Positions 26,079 to 34,384 of a stretch of DNA of 64,000 nt are shown here, one piece after another (the stretch's first letter is position 1; each line of letters starts with the position of its first letter). The stretch is from the NCBI RefSeq assembly GCF_900103585.1, contig NZ_FNHV01000004.1:434001-498000 (forward strand), written 5' to 3'. Under the pieces are notes generated by a model. That model worked only from the letters and a program-made list of their open reading frames with translations. It ran no database searches and was not told the origin of the DNA. This DNA comes from Streptomyces sp. cf386 (GTDB lineage: Bacteria; Actinomycetota; Actinomycetes; Streptomycetales; Streptomycetaceae). Both the position numbers and the translations under genes were made by a program.

Positions 26079-27761
26079 TCACTTGTACATGGTCTGGTTC
26101 ATGGTTCCGGGGGCGTACGCGTCCGGGTCGACCCAGACGTTGATCAGCGACGGCTTCCCGGACTCGCGGGCGCGCCGCAGCGCGGGGCCGATGTCGGCGG
26201 GGTCACGGACCTCCTCGCCGTAACCGCCCAGCATCTGCGCGAACTTGTCGTAGTGGACGTCGCCGAGAGTGTTGCCGATCCGCTCGCGCTCCTTGCCGTA
26301 CTTGGCGGCCTGGCCGTAGCGGATCTGGTTCATGGAGGAGTTGTTGCCGACGATGCCGACGAAGGGGAGGTTGTAGCGGACGAGCGTCTCGAAGTCCCAG
26401 CCGGTCAGGGAGAACGCGCCGTCGCCGAAGAGTGCGACGACCTCCTTGTCGGGCCGCGCCTGTTTGGCCGCGAGCACGAACGGCACCCCGACGCCGAGCG
26501 TGCCCAGCGGGCCCGGGTCCATCCAGTGCCCGGGCGACTTGGGCTGCACGACCTGCCCGGAGAAGGTGACGATGTCGCCGCCATCGCCGATGTAGATCGA
26601 GTCCTCGGTGAGGAAGTCGTTGATCTCGCTGACCAGTCGGTACGGGTGGATCGGCGAGGCGTCCGACCTCAGGCTCGGCAGCCGCTTCTCCAGGGCGGTC
26701 TGCTCGGCAGCGCGCAGCTCGTCGAGCCACTCCTTGCGCTTCGACGCGCCCCCGTTGACGCGCCCGGAGGCCGCCTCGGTCACCGACTTCAGCACCAGCC
26801 CGGCGTCGCCCACGATCCCGAGGTCGATGTCGCGGTTCTTGCCGACGGTGCGGTAGTCGAGGTCGATCTGGACGACGGTCGCGTCCGGTGACAGCCGCTT
26901 TCCGTAGCCCATGCGGAAGTCGAAGGGCGTGCCGACGATGACGATGACATCGGCGTTGGAGAAGGCGTACCGGCGCGACAGCTGGAAGTGGTGCGGGTCG
27001 CCGGGCGGGAGCGTGCCGCGGCCTGCCCCGTTCATGTACGCGGGGATGTTGAGGGTGCGCACGAGCTCGATGGCCGCCTCGGTGCCGCGGGTCGTCCACA
27101 CCTGGCTGCCGAGCAGGATGGCCGGCTTCTCGGCGTGGACCAGCAGGTCGGCGAGCTTCTCGATCGCTTCGGGGTCGCCGGCCGAGCGGGTGGAGGCACG
27201 GTAGGCGCCCTCCTTGGGCACCCGCGCCTTGCTCACCGGCACCTTGGCGTCGAGGACGTCGCGCGGGATCTCCAGGAAGGAGGGTCCGGGCGCGCCGTGG
27301 TAGCACTCGCGGAACGCCATTGACACCATGTCGGCCGCGCGCGCCGTGTCCGGCACGGCCGCCGCGAACTTGGTGATCGGCGTCATCATGTCGACGTGCG
27401 GCAGGTCCTGGAGGGACCCCATCTTGTGCTGGGTGAGGGCGCCCTGGCCGCCGATGAGCAGCATCGGGGACTCGGCACGGAAGGCGTTGGCGACACCGGT
27501 GACGGCGTCGGTGGTGCCGGGACCCGCGGTGACGACCGCGCAGCCGGGCTTGCCGGTGATGCGGGCGTAGCCGTCGGCGGCGTGGGCGGCGACCTGCTCG
27601 TGGCGGACGTCGACGACCTCGATGCCCTCGTCGACGCAGCCGTCGTAGATGTCGATGATGTGGCCGCCGCACAAGGTGTAGATGCGGTCGACCCCCTCGG
27701 CCTTCAGCGCCTTGGCAACGAGATGACCACCGGAAATGACGTCCTGGGTGTCGTCGGGCAT
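26079..27761 (-). CDS. TPP-dependent decarboxylase, oxalyl-CoA decarboxylase-like
   Basis: A 560-residue thiamine-diphosphate enzyme of the acetolactate synthase/oxalyl-CoA decarboxylase superfamily. The proton-relay Glu is in [18 protein letters not shown], and the TPP/magnesium motif begins [15 protein letters not shown] and ends with NN ([11 protein letters not shown]). The start ATG at 27761 precedes the conserved [16 protein letters not shown]. By sequence pattern alone it also resembles acetolactate synthase or 2-hydroxyacyl-CoA lyase, but the adjacent frc and OxlT-like genes favour decarboxylation of oxalyl-CoA to formyl-CoA. It is the first gene of the minus-strand operon oxc-like/frc/acs/two carriers and is divergent from sucCD. 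Confidence 0.8.
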   Translation of the reverse strand: MPDDTQDVISGGHLVAKALKAEGVDRIYTLCGGHIIDIYDGCVDEGIEVVDVRHEQVAAHAADGYARITGKPGCAVVTAGPGTTDAVTGVANAFRAESPMLLIGGQGALTQHKMGSLQDLPHVDMMTPITKFAAAVPDTARAADMVSMAFRECYHGAPGPSFLEIPRDVLDAKVPVSKARVPKEGAYRASTRSAGDPEAIEKLADLLVHAEKPAILLGSQVWTTRGTEAAIELVRTLNIPAYMNGAGRGTLPPGDPHHFQLSRRYAFSNADVIVIVGTPFDFRMGYGKRLSPDATVVQIDLDYRTVGKNRDIDLGIVGDAGLVLKSVTEAASGRVNGGASKRKEWLDELRAAEQTALEKRLPSLRSDASPIHPYRLVSEINDFLTEDSIYIGDGGDIVTFSGQVVQPKSPGHWMDPGPLGTLGVGVPFVLAAKQARPDKEVVALFGDGAFSLTGWDFETLVRYNLPFVGIVGNNSSMNQIRYGQAAKYGKERERIGNTLGDVHYDKFAQMLGGYGEEVRDPADIGPALRRARESGKPSLINVWVDPDAYAPGTMNQTMYK

Positions 27762-27810
27762 GGCGAAGTCCTGTCCCTTCGTAGGGGGTTGGAACGGCTC
27801 TCGCGGTACA

Positions 27811-27839
27811 TTGCATACAGTCGACGAATACTGTATGAA
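27811..27839. promoter_or_regulatory. Palindromic operator/promoter between oxc-like and sucC
   Basis: An inverted repeat CATACAGT-N8-ACTGTATG occupies 27814-27837, midway between the divergent genes. On the plus strand TTGCAT (27811-27816), a 17-base spacer and TATGAA (27834-27839) could be -35 and -10 elements, so the palindrome would cover the promoter of sucC, and a regulator bound there could serve both directions. AT-rich ATACAGT/ACTGTAT half-sites are of the kind used by GntR-family regulators. No regulator gene lies next to it. Confidence 0.6.
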
Positions 27840-27906
27840 CCTTGTTATCCCGCATCCGGTGGGTGGTGTCCAGGGGGCGTGCGGCACTTTTGAGTCAGGA
27901 GCCGGA

Positions 27907-29037
27907 ATGGACCTGTACGAACACCAGGCAAGGGAACTCTTCAAGGAACACGGCATCTTGGTGCCGCGGGCAGAGGTGACGGACTCACCCAAGGAAGCCC
28001 GCGAGATCGCGCGCCGGCTGGGCGGCCGTGTCGTGGTAAAGGCGCAGGTGAAGACCGGCGGTCGCGGCAAGGCGGGAGGTGTGAAGCTGGCCGCCGACCC
28101 GGCCGCCGCCGAGATCACGGCACGCCAGATCCTCGGTATGGACATCAAAGGCCACACGGTCGGCAAGGTGATGCTGGCCCAACCCGTGGACATCGAGACC
28201 GAGTTCTATATGTCCTATGTGCTCGACCGGGCGGCGGGCGGATTCCTCGCCATCGCCTCGGCCGAGGGCGGCATGGAGATCGAGGAGGTCGCCGCCAGTC
28301 GGCCCGAGGCCGTGGCCCGTATCCCCATCGACCCGGCGGAGGGCGTCACCTCCGCGAAGGCGGGTGAGATCGCCGACGCGGCGGGACTGCCGCCGCAGAC
28401 CGTCGACGTCCTCGTACGGCTCTGGGAGGTGCTGGTGCGAGAGGACGCCCTCCTTGTCGAGGTGAACCCACTCGTGCGCACCGCGCAGGGGCAAGTCCTC
28501 GCCCTCGACGGCAAGGTCACCCTCGACGACAACGCCCGGTTTCGCCAGGCACGTTGGGGCGCCGAAGAGGTAGAGCACGACGAGGCACTGGAGGCGACGG
28601 CTGCCGCCAAGGGCCTCAATTACGTCAAGCTCGACGGCGAGGTCGGCATCATCGGCAACGGCGCCGGCCTCGTCATGTCGACCCTCGACGCGGTCGCGGG
28701 CTGCGGCGCCCGCCCCGCCAACTTCCTCGACATCGGCGGTGGCGCGTCAGCCCAGATCATGGCCGACGGACTGTCGGTCATCCTCTCCGACCCGGCCGTG
28801 AAGTCCGTCTTCGTCAATGTCTTCGGCGGTATCACCGCGTGCGACGCGGTCGCCGACGGCATCGTGCAGGCCCTGGACACCGTCCAGTTGACCAAGCCGC
28901 TCGTCGTACGCCTCGACGGCAACAACGCCGCCCGCGGGCGGGCCATCCTCGACGACCGTGCCCACCCCCTGGTCCAGCAGGCCACCACCATGGACGGCGC
29001 CGCGCTCCGGGCCGCCCGACTCGCCACCACGGCCTGA
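27907..29037 (+). CDS. sucC: Succinyl-CoA synthetase beta subunit (ADP-forming)
   Basis: A 376-residue beta subunit. The ATP-grasp N-terminal start [55 protein letters not shown] [13 protein letters not shown] and [10 protein letters not shown] are all family signatures. The ATG at 27907 has CAGGAG upstream; the frame is open further 5' through the operator region but that is not coding. It is followed 29 bases later by sucD. In this island the pair probably supplies or consumes succinyl-CoA for CoA transfer to oxalate, rather than serving as the main TCA-cycle enzyme; a housekeeping copy is expected elsewhere. Confidence 0.92.
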   Translation: MDLYEHQARELFKEHGILVPRAEVTDSPKEAREIARRLGGRVVVKAQVKTGGRGKAGGVKLAADPAAAEITARQILGMDIKGHTVGKVMLAQPVDIETEFYMSYVLDRAAGGFLAIASAEGGMEIEEVAASRPEAVARIPIDPAEGVTSAKAGEIADAAGLPPQTVDVLVRLWEVLVREDALLVEVNPLVRTAQGQVLALDGKVTLDDNARFRQARWGAEEVEHDEALEATAAAKGLNYVKLDGEVGIIGNGAGLVMSTLDAVAGCGARPANFLDIGGGASAQIMADGLSVILSDPAVKSVFVNVFGGITACDAVADGIVQALDTVQLTKPLVVRLDGNNAARGRAILDDRAHPLVQQATTMDGAALRAARLATTA

Positions 29038-29066
29038 GCCGTCCCAGCCTGAGGAGACATGACGAC

Positions 29067-29951
29067 ATGGCCATCTACCTCACCAAGGAGAGCAAGGTCC
29101 TCGTCCAGGGCATGACCGGCGGCGAGGGCATGAAGCACACCCGGCGCATGCTCGCCGCCGGCACGAACGTCGTCGGCGGCGTCAACCCGCGCAAGGCGGG
29201 CCGCACCGTCGACTTCGACGACCGTGCCGTCCCCGTCTTCGGCTCGGTCGCCGACGGCATGCGCGCGACCGGCGCCGATGTGGCCGTCGTCTTCGTGCCG
29301 CCCGCCTTCGCCAAGGCGGCCGTCGTCGAGGCCGCCGACGCCGGTATCGGGCTCGCTGTCGTGATCACGGAGGGCATCCCCGTCCATGATTCCGTCACCT
29401 TCACCACGTACGCGAAGGCGCGCGGCACCCGCATCATCGGCCCCAACTGCCCGGGCCTGATCACCCCCGGCCAGTCCAACGCGGGCATCATCCCGCCCGA
29501 CATCACCAAGCCCGGCCGCATCGGCCTGGTCTCCAAGTCCGGCACGCTCACCTACCAATTGATGTACGAGCTGCGCGACATCGGCTTCTCGACCTGCGTC
29601 GGTATTGGCGGCGACCCGGTCGTCGGCACGACCCACATCGACTGCCTCGCGGCCTTCCAGGACGACCCCGACACCGAACTGATCGTCCTCATCGGGGAGA
29701 TCGGCGGCGATGCCGAGGAACGCGCCGCCGCGTACATCCGCGACCACGTCACCAAGCCGGTCGTCGGCTACATCGCCGGGTTCACCGCACCCGAGGGCAA
29801 GACGATGGGGCACGCGGGAGCGATCGTGTCCGGCTCGTCCGGTACGGCGGCGGCGAAGAAGGAGGCGCTGGAGGCGGTGGGCGTACGGGTCGGTGGCACA
29901 CCCACCGAGACCGCCCGCCTGGTGCTGGACCGCCTCCACTCAGAGGCGTGA
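29067..29951 (+). CDS. sucD: Succinyl-CoA synthetase alpha subunit
   Basis: A 294-residue alpha subunit. The CoA-binding start [58 protein letters not shown] and the active-site phosphohistidine segment [14 protein letters not shown] are all present. The ATG at 29067 follows GAGGAG. It works as a heterodimer partner with the upstream beta subunit. Confidence 0.92.
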   Translation: MAIYLTKESKVLVQGMTGGEGMKHTRRMLAAGTNVVGGVNPRKAGRTVDFDDRAVPVFGSVADGMRATGADVAVVFVPPAFAKAAVVEAADAGIGLAVVITEGIPVHDSVTFTTYAKARGTRIIGPNCPGLITPGQSNAGIIPPDITKPGRIGLVSKSGTLTYQLMYELRDIGFSTCVGIGGDPVVGTTHIDCLAAFQDDPDTELIVLIGEIGGDAEERAAAYIRDHVTKPVVGYIAGFTAPEGKTMGHAGAIVSGSSGTAAAKKEALEAVGVRVGGTPTETARLVLDRLHSEA

Positions 29952-30007
29952 GGTCACTCATAGTCCACGCGAGGTCACTTTCAGGCGTGACCGGACCTCG
30001 CTAGCGT
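29950..30007 (+). promoter_or_regulatory. GAGGTCACT direct repeats upstream of aldehyde dehydrogenase gene
   Basis: GAGGTCACT occurs at 29950 and again at 29971, 21 bases apart, and the second copy forms an inverted repeat GGTCAC-N8-GTGACC (29973-29992). TTTCAG (29979) and TAGCGT (30002) are 17 bases apart and could be weak -35/-10 elements. The spacing by two helical turns suggests a regulator-binding site for the aldehyde dehydrogenase gene. Confidence 0.4.
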
Positions 30008-30061
30008 CCGCCGTAGCCATCCACAACCGCCCCCGACTGTGCACCGAGAGCGGAGTCCCCC

Positions 30062-31603
30062 ATGGCAACCACCCTCACCCTCAAATCCGGCACCTCCTGG
30101 GCCGAAGCCTGGGAGCGCTGCCTCGCAGTCGCTCCCGAGGCCTTCAGGGACGACCGTGTCCTCAACCGCTGGAACTCCACCTGGCAGGCGGACGGCCGTG
30201 TGCTGCCCGCCACCAGCCCCGTCGACGGCAGCCCGATCGCCGGCCCGCCGCGCCTGGACCGGGCCACCGCCCACCAGGCCGTACGCGCCTCACTCGACCA
30301 GCACCGCGCGTGGCGGCACATCCCCCTGGACGAACGCCGAGCCCGTGTCGCGGCCACCCTCGACGCCCTGACCCAGCACCGGGAGTTGCTCGCCCTCCTT
30401 CTCGTCTGGGAGATCGGCAAGCCCTGGCGGCTCGCCCAGGCGGACGTCGACCGGGCCATCGACGGCGTGCGCTGGTACGTCGACGGCATCGAGCCGATGG
30501 TCGACGGACGGGCCCCGCTCGACGGTCCCGTATCCAACATCGCGAGCTGGAACTACCCGATGAGCGTGCTCGTTCACGCAGTGTTGGTACAAGCACTGGC
30601 AGGCAACGCGGTCATCGCCAAGACCCCGACCGACGGCGGTGTCGCCTGTCTGGCCCTCGCCTCGGCGCTCGCCGCCCGTGAGGGGATTCCCGTCACCCTC
30701 GTCAGCGGCAGCGGAGGCGAGCTGTCCCAGGCGCTGGTGCGGGCACCCGAGATCGGCTGCGTCTCCTTCGTCGGCGGCCGCGACACCGGCGCCGCGGTGG
30801 CCACGGCCGTCGCCGATCTCGGCAAACGACACGTACTCGAACAGGAAGGACTCAACACCTGGGGCATATGGAACTACACGGACTGGGATGCGCTCACGGC
30901 AGTCATCCCGAAGCTCTTCGACTACGGCAAACAACGCTGCACGGCGTACCCGCGCTTCGTCGTCCAGCGTGAGCTGTTCGACGAGTTCCTCGGGGTGTAC
31001 CTCCCGGCGGTGCGCACGCTGAAGGTCGGCCACCCCCTGGCGGTCGAGAAACGGGACGACCCCTACCCGCAGCTGGACTTCGGGCCGGTGATCAACGCGG
31101 CCAAGGCCAAGGAGCTCCAGGACCAGGTCGCCGAGGCGATCGACCGGGGCGCCGTCCCGCTGCACCGGGCCAGGCTGTCCGGCGCCCGCTTCCTGCCCGG
31201 CCAGGACACTTCGGCATACGTCCAACCGGTCACCTTGCTGAACCCGCCGCCGTCCTCCCCGCTTCACCACGCGGAGCCGTTCGGCCCGGTCGACACGATC
31301 GTCCTGGTCGATACGGAGGCGGAGCTGCTGGCCGCGATGAACGCGTCCAACGGCGCGCTGGTCGCCACGCTGTCCACGGACGACCGGGCGACGTACGACC
31401 GCCTGGCGCCGCAGATCCGCGCGTTCAAGGTCGGCCATGGCAAGGCACGCTCCCGCGGCGACCGCGACGAGCTGTTCGGCGGCTTCGGCGCGTCCTGGCG
31501 CGGGGCGTTCGTCGGCGGCGAGCTGCTGGTGCGCGCGGTCACTCAGGGACCGGCGGGGGAGCGGCTGCCCGGGAACTTCCCGGAGTACCACCTCATGCCG
31601 TGA
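30062..31603 (+). CDS. Aldehyde dehydrogenase-family protein with atypical active-site motif
   Basis: A 513-residue member of the aldehyde dehydrogenase superfamily. The catalytic Cys is in YGKQRCTAYPRF and the oxyanion Asn in IASWNYPMSV. The usual ELGGK motif reads LEQEGLNTWG: the Glu is kept but the two glycines are not. Some family members with such changes act on CoA esters. Lying 110 bases after sucCD in the oxalate island, it might interconvert glyoxylate and oxalyl-CoA or oxidise glyoxylate; that is inference. Only a weak ribosome site (GGAG) precedes the ATG. Confidence 0.78.
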   Translation: MATTLTLKSGTSWAEAWERCLAVAPEAFRDDRVLNRWNSTWQADGRVLPATSPVDGSPIAGPPRLDRATAHQAVRASLDQHRAWRHIPLDERRARVAATLDALTQHRELLALLLVWEIGKPWRLAQADVDRAIDGVRWYVDGIEPMVDGRAPLDGPVSNIASWNYPMSVLVHAVLVQALAGNAVIAKTPTDGGVACLALASALAAREGIPVTLVSGSGGELSQALVRAPEIGCVSFVGGRDTGAAVATAVADLGKRHVLEQEGLNTWGIWNYTDWDALTAVIPKLFDYGKQRCTAYPRFVVQRELFDEFLGVYLPAVRTLKVGHPLAVEKRDDPYPQLDFGPVINAAKAKELQDQVAEAIDRGAVPLHRARLSGARFLPGQDTSAYVQPVTLLNPPPSSPLHHAEPFGPVDTIVLVDTEAELLAAMNASNGALVATLSTDDRATYDRLAPQIRAFKVGHGKARSRGDRDELFGGFGASWRGAFVGGELLVRAVTQGPAGERLPGNFPEYHLMP

Positions 31604-31627
31604 CCTAATGCCGTGACGAGAGCGGCC

Positions 31628-31655
31628 GTGGCGCCTGCCCCCGGGTGGGCGCCAC
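31628..31655 (+). terminator. Hairpin terminator after aldehyde dehydrogenase gene
   Basis: An inverted repeat GTGGCGCC-N12-GGCGCCAC begins 25 bases after the stop codon, with partial pairing extending into the loop. No T-tract. It closes the oxalate island before the tRNA gene. Confidence 0.6.
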
Positions 31656-31783
31656 TGGTCGATCTCACCCGTGTGTGACCGGCGGATCACGTGAGGTGAA
31701 CCCCCTCGGGCCGCCCGGTCTCTGGCCTCGCGTCGGCCGTCCGACAGGCGGATATGCAGGTGAAAGGCACTCCGAAAGCTTGG

Positions 31784-31832
31784 TATTGTTGTGCCTGTCG
31801 CCACGGGGAACACCCCCGGTAAGGCGACAGGC
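31784..31832 (+). promoter_or_regulatory. tRNA-Leu promoter region and leader hairpin
   Basis: TATTGT at 31784-31789 is a possible -10 element for the tRNA gene. Right behind it, 31793-31802 (GCCTGTCGCC) and 31823-31832 (GGCGACAGGC) form a perfect 10-bp stem, with a further CGGGG/CCCCG pairing inside the loop. The hairpin ends five bases before the mature tRNA 5' end, so it would lie in the precursor leader. Confidence 0.55.
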
Positions 31833-31837
31833 GCCTA

Positions 31838-31922
31838 GTCCGGGTGGCGGAATGGCAGACGCGCTAGCTTGAGGTGCTAGTGCCCTTTATCGGGCGTGGG
31901 GGTTCAAGTCCCCCCTCGGACA
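31838..31922 (+). tRNA. tRNA-Leu (anticodon GAG)
   Basis: A class II tRNA of 85 bases. The acceptor strands GTCCGGG and CTCGGAC pair (one G-U), the anticodon stem CTAGC/GCTAG carries the loop TTGAGGT with anticodon GAG, a long variable arm (TGCCCTTTATCGGGCG) follows, and the T-arm is GGGGG-TTCAAGT-CCCCC. Discriminator base is A and CCA is not encoded. A GAG leucine tRNA reads CUC/CUU codons. Insertion-sequence debris begins about 120 bases downstream, as is common behind tRNA genes. Confidence 0.95.
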
Positions 31923-32041
31923 CACATTGCATCACAGTGGATCCCCAACTTGTGCGAGTCGAGCCCAGCCTCGGCTCGCACAAGCTGTTTCTGGGGCAAA
32001 CGTGATGGGGGAGCAGGCCCCCGGCCTTCCGGTGGCTCCTA

Positions 32042-32492
32042 GGCTCTGTCCTGGGGATCATGAGCGGAGCCAGATGACGAGTGCTGCGGCGGTGACGGTG
32101 CCGAGGTAGACGTAGGCGCGTTTGTCGTATCTGGTCGCGACCGCGCGGGACTGTTTCAGCTTGTTGATCGCCCGCTCGATAGTGTTGCGCTTGGCGTACC
32201 GCTCCTTGTCGTAGCCGGGTGGCTGGCCACCGGCGCTCCCGCGCCGCAGACGGCCGGCCGCTTGGTCGGCCTTCTCCGGGATGACGTGCCGGATCCCGCG
32301 TCCACGCAGGTAGGCGCGGGTGCGACGGTTGCTGTAGCCCTTGTCGGCGCTGACGCTGTCGGGTGTCGTGCGAGGCCGGCCGGTGGCCAGGCGGGGCACC
32401 CGGATCCGTTCCATGACAGCCTCGAACTGGGTGCAGTCGGCCCGCTGACCGGGCGTCAGGGCGAGCGAGAGCCCTTCGCCCTTGAACAGCAG
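32042..32492 (-). pseudogene. IS5-family transposase remnant (C-terminal third)
   Basis: The last 144 codons of an IS5-family DDE transposase, reading minus from about 32492 to the stop at 32058. The middle catalytic Asp region (SVSADKGYSNRR) and the Glu region (KRNTIERAINKLKQSRAVATRYDK) are present, but the N-terminal half with the first Asp is gone; the frame only stays open upstream as a shadow of the next gene. GGCTCTGTCCTGGGGATCA at 32042 next to the stop looks like an outer IS end. The truncation means the copy cannot move. Confidence 0.8.
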
Positions 32493-32593
32493 GCCCGCAG
32501 CCTGCCCGCAGCCGCGCGATGTCCGCAACCCCGGGCCCAGTGGCGCCCGCAGGGGCGCGCGCACCACCGACAGATGCGTCACAAGTGCGCGTT

Positions 32594-33367
32594 TTACGCG
32601 TTCGGGTCCCAGTCTGCGAGCTGCTCCATCGGCTCGGTGTCGCCGGTGGTCTCCAGGCCGTCGAGTGGGACGCGCTCGTAGAAGTAGAGGACCAGTTCGC
32701 TCGCTGCGCCTCGCATCGCCATGTCGCCCGGCTCCGCGTCGGCGGCGAGGTCGTCGCAGCGGACGCCGTCGGCGTTGAGGGTCAGGCGCCAGGAGCGGCC
32801 CTCGGTCGTGTGCAGGTCGATGGTTGCCGGCTTGAACGGCCAGGGGACGGTCGTCGCCGAGACGGTCGTCAGGAACTCGTCGACGCCCTCGACCGCGACG
32901 TCGGTCGGCAGGGGCTGTGCGGCGCCCTGGGTGAGCTGGGCGTCGTAGGTGTGGACGGCGATCTCCTGGATCTGGTGCCGGGCCACGGCTCTGCTGGTCT
33001 CCGGGGCCTGCGAGCGGCCCCACCAGGTCCAGCAGCCGCGGTCCGGGCCGGCCTCGCGCATCGCGTCGAGCATGAGCTCGGTCGACTCGGCGAGCCAGGC
33101 GTCCAGGGCTTCGCGGTCGCGGGGCGCGGTCGGGGCGCCCTTCGGGTCCGTCCTCGCCGGGGGCTCAGTGCCCGGGCCCGCCGCGACGATGGCGGCCTGG
33201 CGGCGGCGGCCGTCACCGAGGTGCTGCGCCAGTTCGCGCAGCGTCCAGTCCGGGCAGGTCGGGACCTGGACGTCAAGGTCGGGGGCGGACGCGATCGCAG
33301 CGCGGAACGCGGCCGAGCGGTCTTCGATCAGCCGCAGGACCTCGGGGAACTCCAAGATGTTTTGCAC
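32594..33367 (-). CDS. Maleylpyruvate isomerase-family mycothiol-dependent protein
   Basis: A 257-residue protein of the mycothiol-dependent maleylpyruvate isomerase/DinB-like group. The N-terminal four-helix part has CPDWTLRELAQHLG (about residues 38-51), the family signature whose His is a metal ligand, and HQIQEIAVHTYDAQL supplies two more His ligands. The C-terminal third is the sterol-carrier-like MDMPI C domain. It would catalyse a mycothiol- or metal-dependent isomerisation or transfer in the cytoplasm; the substrate is unknown. It sits between IS remnants, alone. Confidence 0.82.
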   Translation of the reverse strand: MQNILEFPEVLRLIEDRSAAFRAAIASAPDLDVQVPTCPDWTLRELAQHLGDGRRRQAAIVAAGPGTEPPARTDPKGAPTAPRDREALDAWLAESTELMLDAMREAGPDRGCWTWWGRSQAPETSRAVARHQIQEIAVHTYDAQLTQGAAQPLPTDVAVEGVDEFLTTVSATTVPWPFKPATIDLHTTEGRSWRLTLNADGVRCDDLAADAEPGDMAMRGAASELVLYFYERVPLDGLETTGDTEPMEQLADWDPNA

Positions 33368-33764
33368 GGCGGTTGTGTATCACGGCGCTCCGGCCGCCGG
33401 GTAGCGAATTTGTCGGACGAACGCGTCGACGGCCGGGCGGAGCGCCGGCGCCGAAGCCGCCCTGAAAATCCGCGCACTGCTCGCCAACGGCGACTTCGAC
33501 CGCTACTGGACCTACCATCTGGGCAAGAGCACCAGCGCAACCACCAGGCCCGCTACCAACTCGCTGCTTGACCTACGAAGTCACTCCCAGCAATCCGCAC
33601 CCCTGGCCGATGTCAGCGGCCTGAGTAGTGTGTGCGGCCCGGCGGCGCCAGCGCCAGAGGAGTGAAACGAGAGCTAGGTTCTGTCTCTTTGGCTTCGCGC
33701 TGTGAGACGGATGCGCTTGCAGCTAGCCATTGGCTCGACGTGGCTGACCCCATGAGCCCGGTGG
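33368..33764. other. 397-bp gap holding transposase debris
   Basis: Apart from the ISKra4 fragment at 33438-33571 no gene is supported. GGTTCTGTCTCTTTGG at 33675 resembles an IS terminal sequence, and a minus-strand frame ending at 33674 may be another transposase tip, but it is too short to identify. Confidence 0.5.
33438..33571 (+). pseudogene. ISKra4-family transposase C-terminal fragment, frameshifted
   Basis: Reading from about 33438 the translation is SAGAEAALKIRALLANGDFD followed by RYWTYHLG; after a one-base shift it continues QEHQRNHQARYQLAA and stops at 33571. The joined sequence matches the end of ISKra4-type transposases (AEA-LKLRAL-NGDFD-YW-HL-QE-R-H-RY). Nothing of the upstream catalytic part remains. 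It marks an old insertion beside the tRNA. Confidence 0.7.
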
Positions 33765-34325
33765 ATGATTTCCCGCATGATGATGCAACCTCCCCGACGA
33801 GGCATCGACCCTGTCGTGCCCCCGGTCACGACGTCCTGGCGCCGCATCGACGCCTGGTTGTCCCGATACGCACCGAAGGCGCTGGCAGAACTCAGGCCCC
33901 CGGCTTCGTGGCAGTCCATTCAAGAAGCCGAGTCACGCTTGGGGTTCCCGCTTCCTGCGGATCTGCGTGAGTCGCTGCGGTGCCACGACGGAGATACGTC
34001 CCTGCTGGGTGTGCTCCCCTGCCGGAGGTTGTACTCGGTGTCGGAGATCATCGAGGTCCGCGAGATGCGGATGGAGATATGGGAATCAGACGACCCGGAC
34101 CAGGCGGAAAGTCCCTGGTGGGGAACGAATTGGGTCCCCATCTCCGGAAGTGACGGAGACGACCACTTCATCGATGCCGGGGAAGGGATGTGGCAGAACC
34201 ACCTCGGTGACGCTGTTCACGATGACCAGGCGTGCTTTCTGGGCTGGCCCAGCTTGGGCTCATGGCTCCACGAGGTGGCTGAAGCCATGGAGCATCAGGG
34301 CCAATCTCCTGGTTCGGCGCGGTGA
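33765..34325 (+). CDS. SMI1/KNR4 (SUKH) family protein
   Basis: A 186-residue protein of the SUKH superfamily. Recognisable are the PPASWQSIQEAESRLGFPLPADLRESLRCHDG start of the domain, a central WVPISGSDGDDHFIDAG segment and the C-terminal SLGSWLHEVAEAME helix. Start could be the ATG at 33765 or the ATG triplet around 33777. SUKH proteins are often immunity proteins against polymorphic toxins, but no toxin gene is present here, so this is an orphan; isolated copies are frequent in Streptomyces. It is flanked by IS remnants. Confidence 0.78.
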   Translation: MISRMMMQPPRRGIDPVVPPVTTSWRRIDAWLSRYAPKALAELRPPASWQSIQEAESRLGFPLPADLRESLRCHDGDTSLLGVLPCRRLYSVSEIIEVREMRMEIWESDDPDQAESPWWGTNWVPISGSDGDDHFIDAGEGMWQNHLGDAVHDDQACFLGWPSLGSWLHEVAEAMEHQGQSPGSAR

Positions 34326-34384
34326 CCTCACCCAAGGTCGACAGCAGCGGAGACATCGACTGGTGGAACTGAGTCCTGCCTCAT

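Noticed and set aside
33674..33919. Minus-strand 81-codon frame over the SUKH start
   Set aside because: It overlaps the SUKH gene and has no recognisable domain. Its last codons may be a transposase tip but this cannot be shown.
33765..34325. Toxin-immunity pair around the SUKH gene
   Set aside because: No toxin, WXG100 or secretion gene lies on either side, only IS remnants.
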